Below, in pieces: positions 1-11,326 of a DNA stretch of 64,000 nt (position 1 is the stretch's first letter; each line of letters begins with the position of its first letter). Location of the stretch: NCBI GenBank assembly GCA_036971715.1, contig JAVHJL010000001.1:3906001-3970000 (forward strand), written 5' to 3'. The DNA is from Arthrobotrys musiformis. Its lineage: Eukaryota > Ascomycota > Orbiliomycetes > Orbiliales > Orbiliaceae. The notes below the pieces were generated by a model. It saw only the letters and a list, made by a program, of their open reading frames with translations, searched no databases and had not been told where the DNA came from. The position numbers and the translations under genes were made by a program.

Positions 1-33
1 GGGCTTGGAACATTTAACTGACTTAATTATTAG

Positions 34-974
34 ATGATTTCCAGGCCCTCAACGAGAAATTCGTTAAGGCTCGCCGTGACTATGAAGCATTGTTAGATAC
101 ATCCATGTCCAACCCCGCAGCGCACGCGTACTCACGACCGCCATATAGCCAAGGATATGGCCCCGGTCCAGAATACGGCGCGCCTCTCCCCGGACCTGCT
201 GGAGGACCCATCGGAGGGCCACTAGGAGGACCTATCGGCGGTCCAGTTGGTGGACCAGCCGGTGGACCGCAGGGATTCTATCCACCCCAACCACAACACC
301 AAATGCACCACTCTCCTCCACCGCCTGTCAACACAAGCGGTCCTTATGGCCCTCCTGATGTCCAACAGGGTGGTGTCCCATATCCGGTCTCGACAAGCCC
401 AATCCCTCCCGCTGGAACAAACCCAGCAAATTTCTACGGCGCCCCAGCTGGTCCGATAGGAGGGCCAGATGGCCGTAAACCATCCTCCCCTCAAGCTAAC
501 CTCCCAACAGGTCGTGATAGACATCCCTCGATAAGTGGTTACCATGACACCGGTGCACCACCTCAAGAACTTGCTACCTCATCTTACGAGTCACCTCAAG
601 ACCCGAGCGGTCGCCCCATTTCCCCCTCTCACGCTCCTCAACAAGCCTACAAGAGTTACTACACATATAACCCTCCTACTACCGCAGCCACATCGCAAGG
701 AGCGGGGCCTGGTGGCCCGAGTGGGAATTTCCCCCCTAGCGGTGGTCCGCAGCAGCAGCAGCAACCAAGCTATCCTCCTGTAATTACTAGAACTTCTCCA
801 ACTACTGTTAGGGACTCGACTGATACATATCAACAGTACCTAAATAACCGGCCGCAGAGCTGGGTCGATCCTACTGCGGGAGCACAGGGCAATCCGGCGG
901 ATTACTACAGAAACAATGAACTGTTCTTGCCCCAGGGTGGCGGCGGTGGCGGAGCTAGACCGAGGGAGGCTTGA
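34..974 (+). CDS. HSE1: HSE1, ESCRT-0 subunit, 3' end only
   Basis: This is the last exon of a gene that begins before the window. A branch point CTGAC at 18-22 and acceptor TAG at 31-33 open the exon, which reads through to TGA at 972-974. The first residues, DFQALNEKFVKARRDYEALL, are the conserved segment that follows the coiled coil of fungal Hse1 (STAM homologue). Hse1 pairs with Vps27 as ESCRT-0 on endosomes and sorts ubiquitinated cargo into multivesicular bodies. The remaining ~290 residues are a low-complexity Pro/Gly/Tyr/Gln tail with a run of six G-G-P units near residue 40 of the exon, as expected for this family. The VHS, UIM and SH3 domains must lie upstream of the window. Identity rests on the RRDYEALL motif plus the tail composition; the completeness of the exon start is inferred from the splice site. 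Confidence 0.82.
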
Positions 975-3488
975 GTAGGATAAGTCTTTCGGAACGGAGG
1001 TAGGAGCGTTGGTACTAAGTCAGTATACTGTTGCCATGCTCGTCTTGCAGTAGTTCACAATCGTTTTGTTATAATTTTAGTCCTATTGTTTTTTTTTTTT
1101 TTGCTCTCGTTAGTTATTTATGGTCATCGGACTTGGTATTAGTACTTTGGGCTCGCTGAACGGCTTGTTGGTTACTAGGGGGGCTGTAATGATTTTTTTT
1201 TATGTATTTCCTTTTTCATATAGCGCATTACTGCGGGAAGTATTGCTGAAGGCATACGTGGAGACTCCGTTTCTTTTTTTCTTTTGATATCGTGTTAGGT
1301 TTAAAATCAATGAACGATCAGGGCATATTATGAAGCATAGGCATGGAAAATTGAGCACGGATTTGTGTATGGGGATAGTACTGCAGTGATATTGGTGGTG
1401 TAGCGGGGTTATACGCTCCCCCTTTGTGGTGTCTAGGGATCATAAAGCTACTTGCACATATGTGCCGTGATAGCTATATAGGGGAGCCGTCCGTCGAGAA
1501 CATTGGTAGTGTATATACCTATCTTTGAGGATTTATAGATGCGGAGAAGGCCTTTGATCCATTCCTCTCTATAAGGTACCATTTTCAGAGCTACTGTATA
1601 CGCCTATTTGGGAACTATCGGCAGGGATCTTACGAGCTTAGCTGGGCTCCCATCCATGGTAGACGACTCTATGTGTTGCTCTTGTTGTAAGAATTTTGTG
1701 TCACGAACACCCACATGCTTCCTGCAGCTCGATTGCAACCGGCTGCAGAGATCCGATATCCGACATTGGACTTGCTTCGAAATCATTTGTTCGGGTGGTA
1801 TGCCGGTACGCTTTACTCGATCTATGTTAGGTTCTTTGAAACGGATGCGTTCCAGACTTCGAATGGGTTATCGACGGAATGGTATACGGCTTGGGGCTAG
1901 ATACATGGCAGGTGGAGCTTAGGGTTCGAACGTTTTGGGGCTGGGCTCTATAGATAACGTATGTATCGTGTCAATCCCCTGCTATTGACTGCTATTGTTT
2001 CCTATTGTTTCGATGGAGGCCCACTTCTAATAGCTGAACATTTGTATTACAGAGTGATTCATCCATGCATTACGGTTGACGTTCGTTCGGGCATGCTCTG
2101 CTGGCGTGGTGAATGGCATTCAGGTGTGGCTATTGCATCACCGAGCACGTTACCGATCTCAAGCCGGAATCCGGCACGCACCTTTCGGTATCGACGAAAG
2201 TCAAGCCGTCGCCAACAATTGGTGTCGCAAATATCTACGTCATGTTTTTTTTTAACCTAGACGGGGCTGGTTCTAGGCAAGGGGTTGGATCATGGTGATT
2301 GCCCCAGCAGATAACGTCTGCTAACTGGGACGGAGACCATGTGGGTTCGTCGTTTTTCCATGCTTTTTTGCGCTTGGTGGGCTAAAAGCCAAGTTTTCCT
2401 GCCGGGACTAATTTGGGGAAGGCGGCAGGGGTTGGGTTTGTGAAAGAACGGGAATATCGACGATGTCACCTTGGGAAAAGACCGAATCACAACGGGTGGC
2501 ACAGGATTGGGTAATTTTATATACTCATTTCTTGACTTTCTTGAATGGTGAGTACGATACGATGCCGTCCCGCTCAGCCTCTACGGTAGACTGCTTCCGC
2601 TGACAAACGTTAAACTACTGCATCTAGATTAAATATTTTGCACTACGACAAGAAATTTGGCGATGGTATGCATATGTAAGATGGCGATGGCCAAGATGAA
2701 GCGAAGGTCTCGCCAATTCGCGGCCCCATCGTGGTGGTGTCAGTGATGGAGGAATTTATTGGCTACATTTTCTAGCATGGAAGATTGGGAGAATTATATG
2801 CAGGCGACATGGGATGGATACGGACTAGCAACAAGGGTGGCAGGCAGGCTTGCAGCGATATTTCCGCTCGCATTCGCAAAGGAGTTCGGTTTACTCTGAA
2901 TTTCAATCCTTCTTTCTTTCTCTCTTGAACTCCGTTCTCGCGGTCTCAACTTCTCTTTCATTTTCTCCCTCCTCCGTGCTGGTTCAGCTGTGGGTTTTCG
3001 ACACAGTCGCTCGTTACTGTTACTAATCTTTTTGTTTGAAGCTTCGATCGACCGGGGTGCTTCACGTGGAAACGAGAGGAATACCTGTTAGGCCGTTGTC
3101 AGCAGCGCAATTGCCCGAGTAACAACACCAAACGACGTCTGTTTACAGCAACACATCCGCTTGTGTACTGTTATCGCTCAGATTGACAGAGCATCGCTCA
3201 GAGGGAATATCAGATTGCCGACGAGATTTCCGGTTCAATAAACGATTACGTAGCAGGATACAAAGCGGGGAGTTTGCGGCTCCGAGTACACTTCCTTTTT
3301 TTTCTCACCAACTCAATCAATCGCTGTATCTTTTTGTTTTGTTTCCGACAGAAAACCGGGGCGAATTTCAGTTATCCCACGCCATTTCGCTCTTACCAGG
3401 CTGTTCGACTGCCGACAGTAAGGCTGGAGAGGTTCTAAATATAATTCTGGGCTCGGAGGTAGCTTTTTAAAAGAAAAATTATACAAAA
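975..3488. other. Intergenic spacer with 5' leader of the GH5 gene
   Basis: No protein-coding exon can be supported here. The first ~400 bases are T-rich (T run around 1087-1101) and probably include the HSE1 3' UTR. Pyrimidine-rich stretches near 2905-2975 and 3290-3345 are typical of promoter or leader sequence for the gene starting at 3489. Short open frames between 1600 and 2500 show no recognisable protein and no splice logic. Confidence 0.6.
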
Positions 3489-5732
3489 ATGACCGGAAGA
3501 CACTCACGGGATCATTCCCGCGAGCACTCTCGCTCCCAGCACCGTCGAAACTCCACCCGTCGAGAGTCCCGCGATAGATATGTGGAAACAGAAGACACAG
3601 AGGCGACGCCTATGCAGCCTCGCCGCAACTCTCGGTCCCACGGCCGCCATAATTCGTCTCATAAGCACTCCCGATCCGGAGGTGGAGGTGTAAGTGGGGG
3701 TGGAGGGGGAAGGGGGGAGGATGTAAGGCGATCTAGAACTTTGGAAAAGTCACAGAGGCGGCCGAGGCCCCCTACTGACGGTGTTATCCCGCTAAGTGAG
3801 GAAAGTCTTGCGGCGTTCAATAAAGAGGAGGCCTATAGACGTAATCGCCATCTGAGCCGAGAGGAAAAGAGGGAGAGAAAGGCGATGGGGCAAACTCGAG
3901 AACAGAGGAAGAGGAGACGTTGCTGCATTTGTAAGTTTTGTTCATTTGGGCTTGGTTTTGAGTCGAGGCGGAAACTGACATTCGATTTAGTATGCATAAT
4001 CGCCTTAATTATCCTTCTTATCATCATTCTTGTTCCTATCGGTGTGCTGGTGATCGGCAAGAATAATGGCTCGCCCGCTAATTCAGGCAGTAACAGCTCG
4101 AGCGGAAGCGGTGGTGGTACGGGCGATGGATTGGGAGACACGCCAAGTGTCAATCCGAATACGATTCCGGTATGCATCGGCCAAAACGTGTCGCATTGTT
4201 AGGATATTTCTAATGACGAGTTTAAATACAGACTGCTGCTAAAGGGAGCTATTTGGATCCATTCACATGGTACGACACTCGAGACTTCAACACTACTTAC
4301 ACTGCGGAAACGGTTGGAGGACTCTCAGTTATGGGTCTCTTCTCGGACTGGGATGATAGCGCTCGACCGAACTCGAATGTTCCGCCACTTGATGAAGAGT
4401 TTAAATATGGCGAAGTCCCCATGCGTGGTGTGAACGTTGGAGGGTGGCTTCTTCTCGAACCTTTCATCACGCCATCGTTTTTTAAGAAATATGATATCAA
4501 CTTGGGCGTCGTCGATGAATATACCCTTTCGGCACACCTGGGCGCTAAGGCTACGGCATCAACTATCGAAAAACATTACGCCACCTTTGTTACCGAACAA
4601 ACTTTCAAAGAAATCGCCGCCGCTGGATTGGACCACGTTCGAATCCCGTACCCTTATTGGATTGTTACCCCCGAAGCCAATGATCCGTACCTTCCAAGGG
4701 TCGGTTGGAGGTATCTCCTTCGTGGTATTGAGTGGGCTCGGAAATACGGCTTGAGAGTTAAGCTCGATCTTCACAGTATTCAGGGTGGGCAGAATGGTTG
4801 GAACCACAGCGGTCGCCAGGGTATCCTTGGATGGATCAACGGAACGTCTGGCGCCGCAAATGCCCAAAAGAGCTTGGATATGCACGATCAACTTTCAAAG
4901 TTCTTTGCCCAACCAAGATACAAGAACATTGTTACATTATACGGCCTTGTCAACGAACCTAGGATGACGGCTTTGCCACTCAACGAGGTTCTTAACTGGA
5001 CCGCGAACGCTTACGACATCGTTCGTGGGAACGGGATAACCGCTAAAATTGTCTTTGGCGATGGTTTCCTAGGTCTTGAAAATTGGAAGGGAAGATTACC
5101 TAGCCGCGAGGGGCTTGTGCTCGACGTGCATCAGTATGTGATCTTTAATATTGGTCAGATTGCGCAAACCCACACCGGAAAGATCCAGTTCGCCTGTTCG
5201 GGCTGGGGCACGCAGATGACACAGAGCAATGACCCTACGACTGGGTTTGGGCCTACTATGGTAGGAGAATTTGGGCAAGCGGATACCGATTGCGTACCAT
5301 ATTTGAACAATGTTGGTGCGGGGTCTAGATGGGAGGGAGATCTCATTTTCCCGGACCCTGGCTCGAGCGTGACCACACCTAGTTGCCACAATGCTATTAG
5401 CTGTTCTTGTACTATTCCTAACTCTGATCCGAGTAAATGGTCTGATTTGTACAAGCAATTTTTGCTCATGTTTGCTTCAGGTAAGTCTAATTCCTGCAAT
5501 ACCCTGACTGCGATGTTTATACTGACTGTTTGATGTGATAGCGCAAATGGAATCGTTTGAGCTCGCCTGGGGCTGGATGTACTGGACCTGGGATACTGAG
5601 GACGCTTACCAATGGTCATACAAGAAGGGTATGGCAGCTGGGATCTTGCCCAAGATTGCATACCAAAGAAATTTTACGTGTGACGATGCTATTCCAGACT
5701 TCGAGCTGCTAGGATTGAGTGAAGGCTACTAA
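3489..5732 (+). CDS. exgD: Membrane-anchored glucan 1,3-beta-glucosidase (GH5, exgD type)
   Basis: Four exons: 3489-3930, 3991-4169, 4232-5480 and 5542-5732, giving 686 residues. The N terminus is a long Arg/Ser/His-rich cytoplasmic segment, followed after the first splice by a single hydrophobic span (about residues 149-170, CIIALIILLIIILVPIGVLV) without a cleavable signal, so a type II membrane protein. A Gly/Ser linker leads to the glycosidase domain. GGWLLLEPFITPS is the hallmark N-terminal motif of fungal exo-1,3-glucanases; the acid/base is Glu449 in LVNEPR and the likely nucleophile Glu553 in VGEFGQADTDC. The enzyme releases glucose from beta-1,3-glucan in the cell wall and is smaller than Aspergillus ExgD (about 830 residues). 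The family usually has GEWS at the nucleophile; here Phe replaces Trp. All three introns have GT-AG ends; the first is exactly 60 nt and free of stops, so its retention would be in frame. Confidence 0.88.
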
Positions 5733-6662
5733 TGAATCTATGTTGAGATACGCTTTCGAATACCCCCTGACAACCTCCCCCCTTTTTTGCTTTCGCTTTT
5801 AGACGTTAATGACGGTTTGTAATATGTGGATCATTCACTTTTCCTTGGGGTTTTCATTTCCTTGTCTCTCTTGCATTGGGGGAGCCTTTGTGCTGTTGGG
5901 ACACCACTACCTGTGTTTCCTCGACCTCTTAATTTTCTTTGCAATTGTTTACCTTTACCTGTCACCGCTGGAGCATACGATAGAATAGCTTTCCTTACCT
6001 CTCATTTGGAAGATCAAAGTTTGGATGTTCTTATCTATTTTTCCTTTCGGGCGCCTGGGAGTCAGAACTTTTTATTCATGCAACCTATATATAACCATTT
6101 CATCAGCATTTCATACCTTTTCTTTTTTTCACTTTTCATGACATTTTCTCATATGAGTTGTCCTCTTCGGTTGCTGAGTTCGTTTTACGCATTTCATGTT
6201 GGTCGTTACTACTTATGTCTTTATGCGGATTGATTACTTGTAATGGTAGTCGATGTTAATGGAGTAGATTTAATGCCCACGAGCCCGTTGATTGATTAGA
6301 GAATCAGTCGAATTGACTGTGCCAAGACCGACGAATCGTGTTGGGTTGGGGTGACACAAAGATCTGCAAGTTGCCGTGCCAACCTAATCGGGAGTCGCAC
6401 GCTCAGTTTCCGACTTTAATCTCCGTTTCCCAGGCCAGTCGACTGACTAATACTGGCCAGGGGTCAAATGATTAGCTTCGTCCGATAAAGGCCCGGACTG
6501 TTCCCAGCCTCCCTGAAGCTGACCGAGATGATATCACCGTCCCTGGTGCAAGCTTAGCTCCTTTCTTCTTCTTCTTTAATCTCCTTTTCTTCTTCTCTCT
6601 TTCTCTCTTCTTTTCGGGTTCTCTTTATCACCAACTTCGCTGATATCAAAACCTTATTCAAG
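5733..6662. other. Spacer between GH5 and aminopeptidase genes
   Basis: The left half is T-rich and likely GH5 3' UTR. A 135-codon open frame at 5826-6233 is hydrophobic T-rich translation without family resemblance. The right end carries the promoter of the aminopeptidase gene. Confidence 0.55.
6558..6628 (+). promoter_or_regulatory. CT-rich initiator tract of the aminopeptidase gene
   Basis: About 70 bases of almost pure pyrimidine (CTT/CTC repeats) end 35 bases before the ATG at 6663. Such tracts commonly precede transcription start sites of highly expressed fungal genes. The role is inferred from position and composition. Confidence 0.45.
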
Positions 6663-8231
6663 ATGTATGTTAAATTTAATCCGTCCGCCCTCCTGCCCCT
6701 GGGACTCCTTGTGGGTTCGGCTCTTTCCTCGCCGACATTCTCCCAGCCGGGACATCAGCAACCTCTCGGTGGGGATGACGTTTCCCCTGCTATCCATATC
6801 CACTCCAAGAAACCGTCGGTAGACGCCGAATCTCTGGCCGGAACCATCAAGACCAGCCACCTCCTCAACCGGGCGAAGGACCTTTACGCCATTGCCAAAA
6901 TCTCGGAACATGACTTCGGCCACCCGACCCGAGTGATCGGTTCGAAGGGACATTTCGCGACGGTTGAATACGTCCAGCGGGTGCTCAATAGCCTGGGAGG
7001 GTATTATACCGTCAAGGAACAGCCGTTCCCTGCTGTTTCCGGGTATATCTACGAATCGAAGTTGGTGTTGGGGGATAAAGCTATTCACGGCAGCCCCATG
7101 AGCCTTACGCCACCGACGAAGAATAAGGATACGGTTTTCGCGAAGGTTGTTGCGGTGAAGGGTGATGGATGCGACGAGGAGGATTATGGGGATGATGTTG
7201 ACGGGGCTATTGCGCTTATCAAGCGTGGACGGTGTCCGTTCGGGACGAAATCCGAGAATGCTGGCAAGGCCGGGGCTGTTGCGGCGGTTATTTATAATAA
7301 TGAGGCCGGTGGGTTGAGCGGGACTCTGGGGACGCCGTTGGAGCACCATGTTGCGACTTTTGGAATCCGGTTGGATGATGCGACGCCGATTTTGGAGAAG
7401 TTGGCGGCTGGGGAGGAGGTTGATGGGTCTGCGTATATTAACTCTGAGGTTAATATTATTCGTACCAAGAATGTGGTCGCGCAGACCGTGCTCGGGGATC
7501 CGGAGAATTGTGTCATGTTGGGCGGACATAGCGATTCTGTTGAGGAAGGTCCCGGCATCAACGACGACGGATCCGGTTCTTTGACGTTACTTGAGATCGC
7601 GGTGCAGTTGTCCAAGTTCTCGGTGAATAATTGCGTTAGATTCGCGTGGTGGAGCGGGGAGGAAGAAGGGCTTTTGGGGAGTAACTGGTATGCTACGCAT
7701 TTAAGCGACGAGGAGAACAGGAAGATCAGGTTGTTTATGGATTACGACATGTTGGCGAGTGTGAACTTTGCGTATCAGATTTACAACGCTACTGATGCGG
7801 AGGGGGATCCGAAGGGGAGTGAGGAACTGAGGAACTTTTATATTGAAGGGTATAAGGGACTCGGTGTGAACTTTACATTCATCCCGTTCGACGGACGGAG
7901 CGATTACGTGGGCTTCATCGAGGCTGGTATCCCCGCCGGTGGAATCGCGACAGGAGCGGAGGGTATCAAAACCCCCGAGGAAGTCGAGCTGTTTGGGGGT
8001 AAAGCCGGGGAGTGGTACGATCCCTGTTATCACCAGTTATGCGACGACTTGACGAATTTGGATGAAGTTGCGTGGAATGTTAATGCTAAATTGGTGGCTA
8101 AGAGTGTTGGGAAATTCGCGGAGAGCTTTGAGGGGTTCCCTGAGAGGGTTTTGGACAGCGATGAGGTTAAAGCTGAGAGGGCGGCAAATGCGAAGAGGTG
8201 GAAGTATAGGGGGAATAAGTTGGTTATGTAG
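6663..8231 (+). CDS. Secreted or vacuolar M28 aminopeptidase with PA domain
   Basis: Single exon, 522 residues. The start is the first ATG after the CT tract and is followed by a hydrophobic signal peptide (about residues 8-22). A protease-associated (PA) domain occupies roughly residues 130-230. The M28 dizinc core has its expected ligands: His289 and Asp291 (GGHSDSV), bridging Asp301 (INDDGSGS), catalytic Glu333 with zinc ligand Glu334 (WSGEEEGLLGSNWY), Asp362 (DYDMLAS) and His457 (CYHQLCDD). The domain order PA inserted before the zinc core matches yeast aminopeptidase Y (Ape3) and the secreted leucine aminopeptidase 2 of moulds. It should remove N-terminal residues from peptides outside the cell or in the vacuole. 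No retention signal is evident at the C terminus, so secretion is slightly favoured. All active-site residues are present. Confidence 0.93.
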   Translation: MYVKFNPSALLPLGLLVGSALSSPTFSQPGHQQPLGGDDVSPAIHIHSKKPSVDAESLAGTIKTSHLLNRAKDLYAIAKISEHDFGHPTRVIGSKGHFATVEYVQRVLNSLGGYYTVKEQPFPAVSGYIYESKLVLGDKAIHGSPMSLTPPTKNKDTVFAKVVAVKGDGCDEEDYGDDVDGAIALIKRGRCPFGTKSENAGKAGAVAAVIYNNEAGGLSGTLGTPLEHHVATFGIRLDDATPILEKLAAGEEVDGSAYINSEVNIIRTKNVVAQTVLGDPENCVMLGGHSDSVEEGPGINDDGSGSLTLLEIAVQLSKFSVNNCVRFAWWSGEEEGLLGSNWYATHLSDEENRKIRLFMDYDMLASVNFAYQIYNATDAEGDPKGSEELRNFYIEGYKGLGVNFTFIPFDGRSDYVGFIEAGIPAGGIATGAEGIKTPEEVELFGGKAGEWYDPCYHQLCDDLTNLDEVAWNVNAKLVAKSVGKFAESFEGFPERVLDSDEVKAERAANAKRWKYRGNKLVM

Positions 8232-9569
8232 GGTTACACGAGTTGCTTGTTATAGATTGAAGGAGGGGGGTGGTTTAGGGGTACTTACTTACCTATGTAC
8301 ATGTACGTTATGTACTTATACTACATGTACAACATAATTGCATCGCGTTACGTTGGAGATAATTTGATACCATGGGCATGGCAGGGTATATGGGATTTTG
8401 GTTTGGGAGAATGCTGTTAGTAATCAAGTCTTTTCTTTGGGTTAGAGTGCATTCTTTGGAAATATATCTAGTTCGATAGGATATCGTATACCGATCGATC
8501 ACCATAAACTAGGAATTCTCCCTGTAACTGTATTAGATAATTTAGTCATTCTAAAGCTAAGTAATAATATAATGACCAGCATGTAAGGCTAAACATACTT
8601 GGATCGTTTATTTAAGCAGTTCGAGAAGCGATTTGTGATCAATTGTAGGCCCGCACAAGATGTAACCGAGCCTATATGTTTTATAGGAAAGAAACATATA
8701 TAGGAAAACTTCCCAACATCTTTCATCTCGAAACTGTCGCATTTGCGCATAGTGTACCAAGCGCTAGTCGTTTGCCCGGAGCTAAATCATGATTACTCGT
8801 ATAGTATCGAGACTGCCATTCCGCACAAAATGACGGTTACAAAATGCAACGAACTAGCGCGTTGGTAAAGAATTCCTGTAGCGGGAAGCCGTAGCTAGAC
8901 ATCGAGTGAATCGAAGCAAATGTTTTTTTATAGGGAACAGTATCGTACACGAAACTCTAAGGCCTAAATATTTATATCGTCACTATCAATCCATGTATCC
9001 CCAAATGATCATATGAGCTAGATTAAACTTACCTATATGTAAATTTAAATGGCTTGAAGTATACGTACACCCGTACAAGCCCAAAACTCAGCGACCATGA
9101 CCTTTATCATATGTTTCCTGTAAGACGTTAAAGTAAAATTTATAACTTATATGTAATGCATAAAGCGATGGGGTAATGAAGTTCGGATCGAGGGAGTAAG
9201 CGTATATGCCGTTATACCTATCGAGCCTGATGAAGTCAGCGGTAGTCTATCTATTGATAGTATATCTCCATCTCATACTTTACCCCCTATAGCTCGAGCT
9301 AGCATTGGTCCCGGTGTAATCTACCATGCCAACCACAAATAGCCTCGTACTGCGCACCGAGATCATTGAGGGGGCGGAGGGCCGAGAAATTGCGTCTGTC
9401 ATAACAACAGGCAACCGGTGGGATGGGACGACGTAGTCTACAACTCGGACGTTGTACGTTGTACGTAGTAGCCCTAATATATGCCCTACAACGTCCTTGG
9501 CAGCAGTCATAGACGTCGACGGGACGGGACGGGCCGCCAGCCCAAAACCATGGTAATGGGATGGGGTAC

Positions 9570-9583
9570 AACGTCATGACGTT
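9570..9583. promoter_or_regulatory. Perfect 14-bp palindrome with two TGACGT half-sites
   Basis: AACGTCATGACGTT equals its own reverse complement and presents TGACGT outward on both strands, the half-site bound by ATF/CREB-type bZIP factors. It lies about 50 bases before a TATA-like TATTTAA at 9634-9640 and 525 bases before the F-box ATG. Binding is inferred from the motif. Confidence 0.4.
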
Positions 9584-9633
9584 ACCATTCTTTTTTTAAT
9601 TGACTTGAAACCCACAAACCGTCTACGGCGGGG

Positions 9634-9706
9634 TATTTAAGGAACGTCCGTCCCATCTACGTCCCCTTTTTCTTCTTTTCCTCTTCCTTCTCCTTCTCCT
9701 CTTCAC
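9634..9706 (+). promoter_or_regulatory. TATA-like box and CT tract, F-box gene promoter
   Basis: TATTTAA at 9634-9640 is followed by a nearly pure pyrimidine tract at 9664-9706. Transcription probably starts just downstream, giving a long (about 400 nt) leader before the ATG at 10108. Confidence 0.45.
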
Positions 9707-10107
9707 CAAAACCAAGCCAAGCAGCACAGAACGCAAGACAATTTACCATCGTTGTCGAAATCGTCTCTCAAGAGCCTATAGACACTCCACCCTGGTCTCA
9801 TCTTCGTCTCTTTTGCTCTTGTCTTTGCTCATCCTCTCATCCTCTTCGTTCTGCTGTTGTAACCCTCCATTGGCTACCCTGATAACTTCGTTGTCGAAAA
9901 ACCCGGCCGTCTTCGTCGTCTTATCATCGAGACTTGATCCCATTTCCTCCTCGTTTTGTTTTTTACCCTCACAAAACTTATATACCATCGCTCTTGTCGT
10001 TTTATTCCCCCAAAAGACCTGGTACTACCCTCATTACTCTAGTCGCAGAGAAGAGAAGACGTTGCAAGCACACCCGCAGCATTAGTTTTTTCCCCTTCAT
10101 CGAAAAA

Positions 10108-11307
10108 ATGCCAGTCCAATCCGTCCTAGCACTCCCAACGGAGCTCGGGGATGAAATTGTGAGCTATCTTCCCGTAAGGGACCTCGGAAACGTGAGACTT
10201 CTATCAAAGGGGTATCAAGCCCGGTTTAACTACCAGTTTTGGTCAAATTCGAATTTTCGGATAAGCCTATCCCAGGACTGCTTGCAGAGGTTTGCCCAGT
10301 TCGTCCAAAATGCTCCATACACGCCGTTCAAAGTGAAGACCATAACGGTCTTCGCCGGGCGCGACGAGCAGTTGAATATTAATCGACAAACCATCGTGAC
10401 CGAGCTCTCCAAAGGATTTTCCGGCTTGACGATAGAAAATCTTGTCTTTGATATCAAAACGAGACACTCGGCGGCGGCTAAGATTTGGAAACCGGTAATG
10501 GCAAGCCTGATCCAAACACGTCAAAGATCAATCCAATCCATTGTCTTCTCTCGCGGCGGTTGGTGGGATGGAAAATCGTACATCCCACTCCACGAATTCA
10601 AATTGTCAGAGGTGTACAGGCAAGAGTGCAGGAACACCTTCACCAACCTGACCCAGCTCGCGATCGAGACGTCAGAACAGCAAGGGAAAGAAGCGTTGAC
10701 GCGGAAGTTTTGGGCCTTTATCGGGGCTATTGGGCCAAACCTCCAACAGCTTGACATCAGGATTAGGGCCAAATGCCAGGATGGTTATATCGAGCCATCC
10801 ATTAGCCAGAGGACCCAGCAACTTCAGCCGGTTGGAGGAGCGATCCCGGCCGAGTTCAATGTTCCGGTAAACCTGCGCATTCTTCGACTTGAGTCTGTCA
10901 CGCTGACGGTGCAAGACATAAAGAGGCTTCTAGCGCACCCCCAAAGGCTTGAATTGCTGGAACTGACGGACGTCCATATGGACGACACCGTTGTCGACTG
11001 GTTCAAAGTTTTGCGCTATCTCCAGGTCAATGATTTTCCGCGACTTAATCAGTTTCTTTTGAGTCCCAGATCCGAATTCATCAACCCAAATACGTGGGAT
11101 CTACCGATAATTAGCATCAACGGACCATGGCGTTTTGTGGATTGCGAACCACGATTCCACAGATCCAATTTACAAAATGCACGTCAGCCACCGCTTCTTG
11201 TTTCGAAAAATCTCTACGATGCCCTTGTCAGGTTCGGAGATCATGAGGTCCGCGAGTTTTGGAAGTATATTTCCGATGATTTGTGGGTCGACTTTCGAGA
11301 TTTCTGA
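10108..11307 (+). CDS. F-box protein with leucine-rich C-terminal region (copy 1)
   Basis: Single exon, 399 residues, starting at the ATG after CGAAAAA; the frame is open further upstream but that part is promoter or leader. Residues 5-50 (LALPTELGDEIVSYLPVRDL followed by GNVRLLSKGY) form a typical F-box, the module that binds Skp1 in SCF ubiquitin ligases. The rest has irregular leucine-rich segments (for example NLQQLDIRIR, NLRILRLESVTL and RLELLELTDV) of the kind fungal F-box proteins use for substrate recognition. A paralogue lies 850 bases downstream on the same strand. No substrate can be deduced. The absence of introns and the poly(A) tract behind it are noted separately. Confidence 0.85.
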   Translation: MPVQSVLALPTELGDEIVSYLPVRDLGNVRLLSKGYQARFNYQFWSNSNFRISLSQDCLQRFAQFVQNAPYTPFKVKTITVFAGRDEQLNINRQTIVTELSKGFSGLTIENLVFDIKTRHSAAAKIWKPVMASLIQTRQRSIQSIVFSRGGWWDGKSYIPLHEFKLSEVYRQECRNTFTNLTQLAIETSEQQGKEALTRKFWAFIGAIGPNLQQLDIRIRAKCQDGYIEPSISQRTQQLQPVGGAIPAEFNVPVNLRILRLESVTLTVQDIKRLLAHPQRLELLELTDVHMDDTVVDWFKVLRYLQVNDFPRLNQFLLSPRSEFINPNTWDLPIISINGPWRFVDCEPRFHRSNLQNARQPPLLVSKNLYDALVRFGDHEVREFWKYISDDLWVDFRDF

Positions 11308-11326
11308 TGGGTTTCTGGAGAATAGC

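Larger units (their letters stand above)
8232..10107. other. Intergenic spacer, 5' region of first F-box gene
   Basis: Low-complexity A/T-rich DNA without a supportable gene. The aminopeptidase 3' flank has two GTACATGTAC-like palindromes (8297-8306 and about 8322-8331). A cluster of ACGT-containing motifs lies at 9430-9585. The open frames at 9280-9577 (minus) cross this cluster and look random. Confidence 0.55.

Noticed and set aside
5826..6233. 135-codon hydrophobic frame behind the GH5 gene
   Set aside because: T-rich 3' UTR sequence gives Phe/Leu-rich translations by composition alone.
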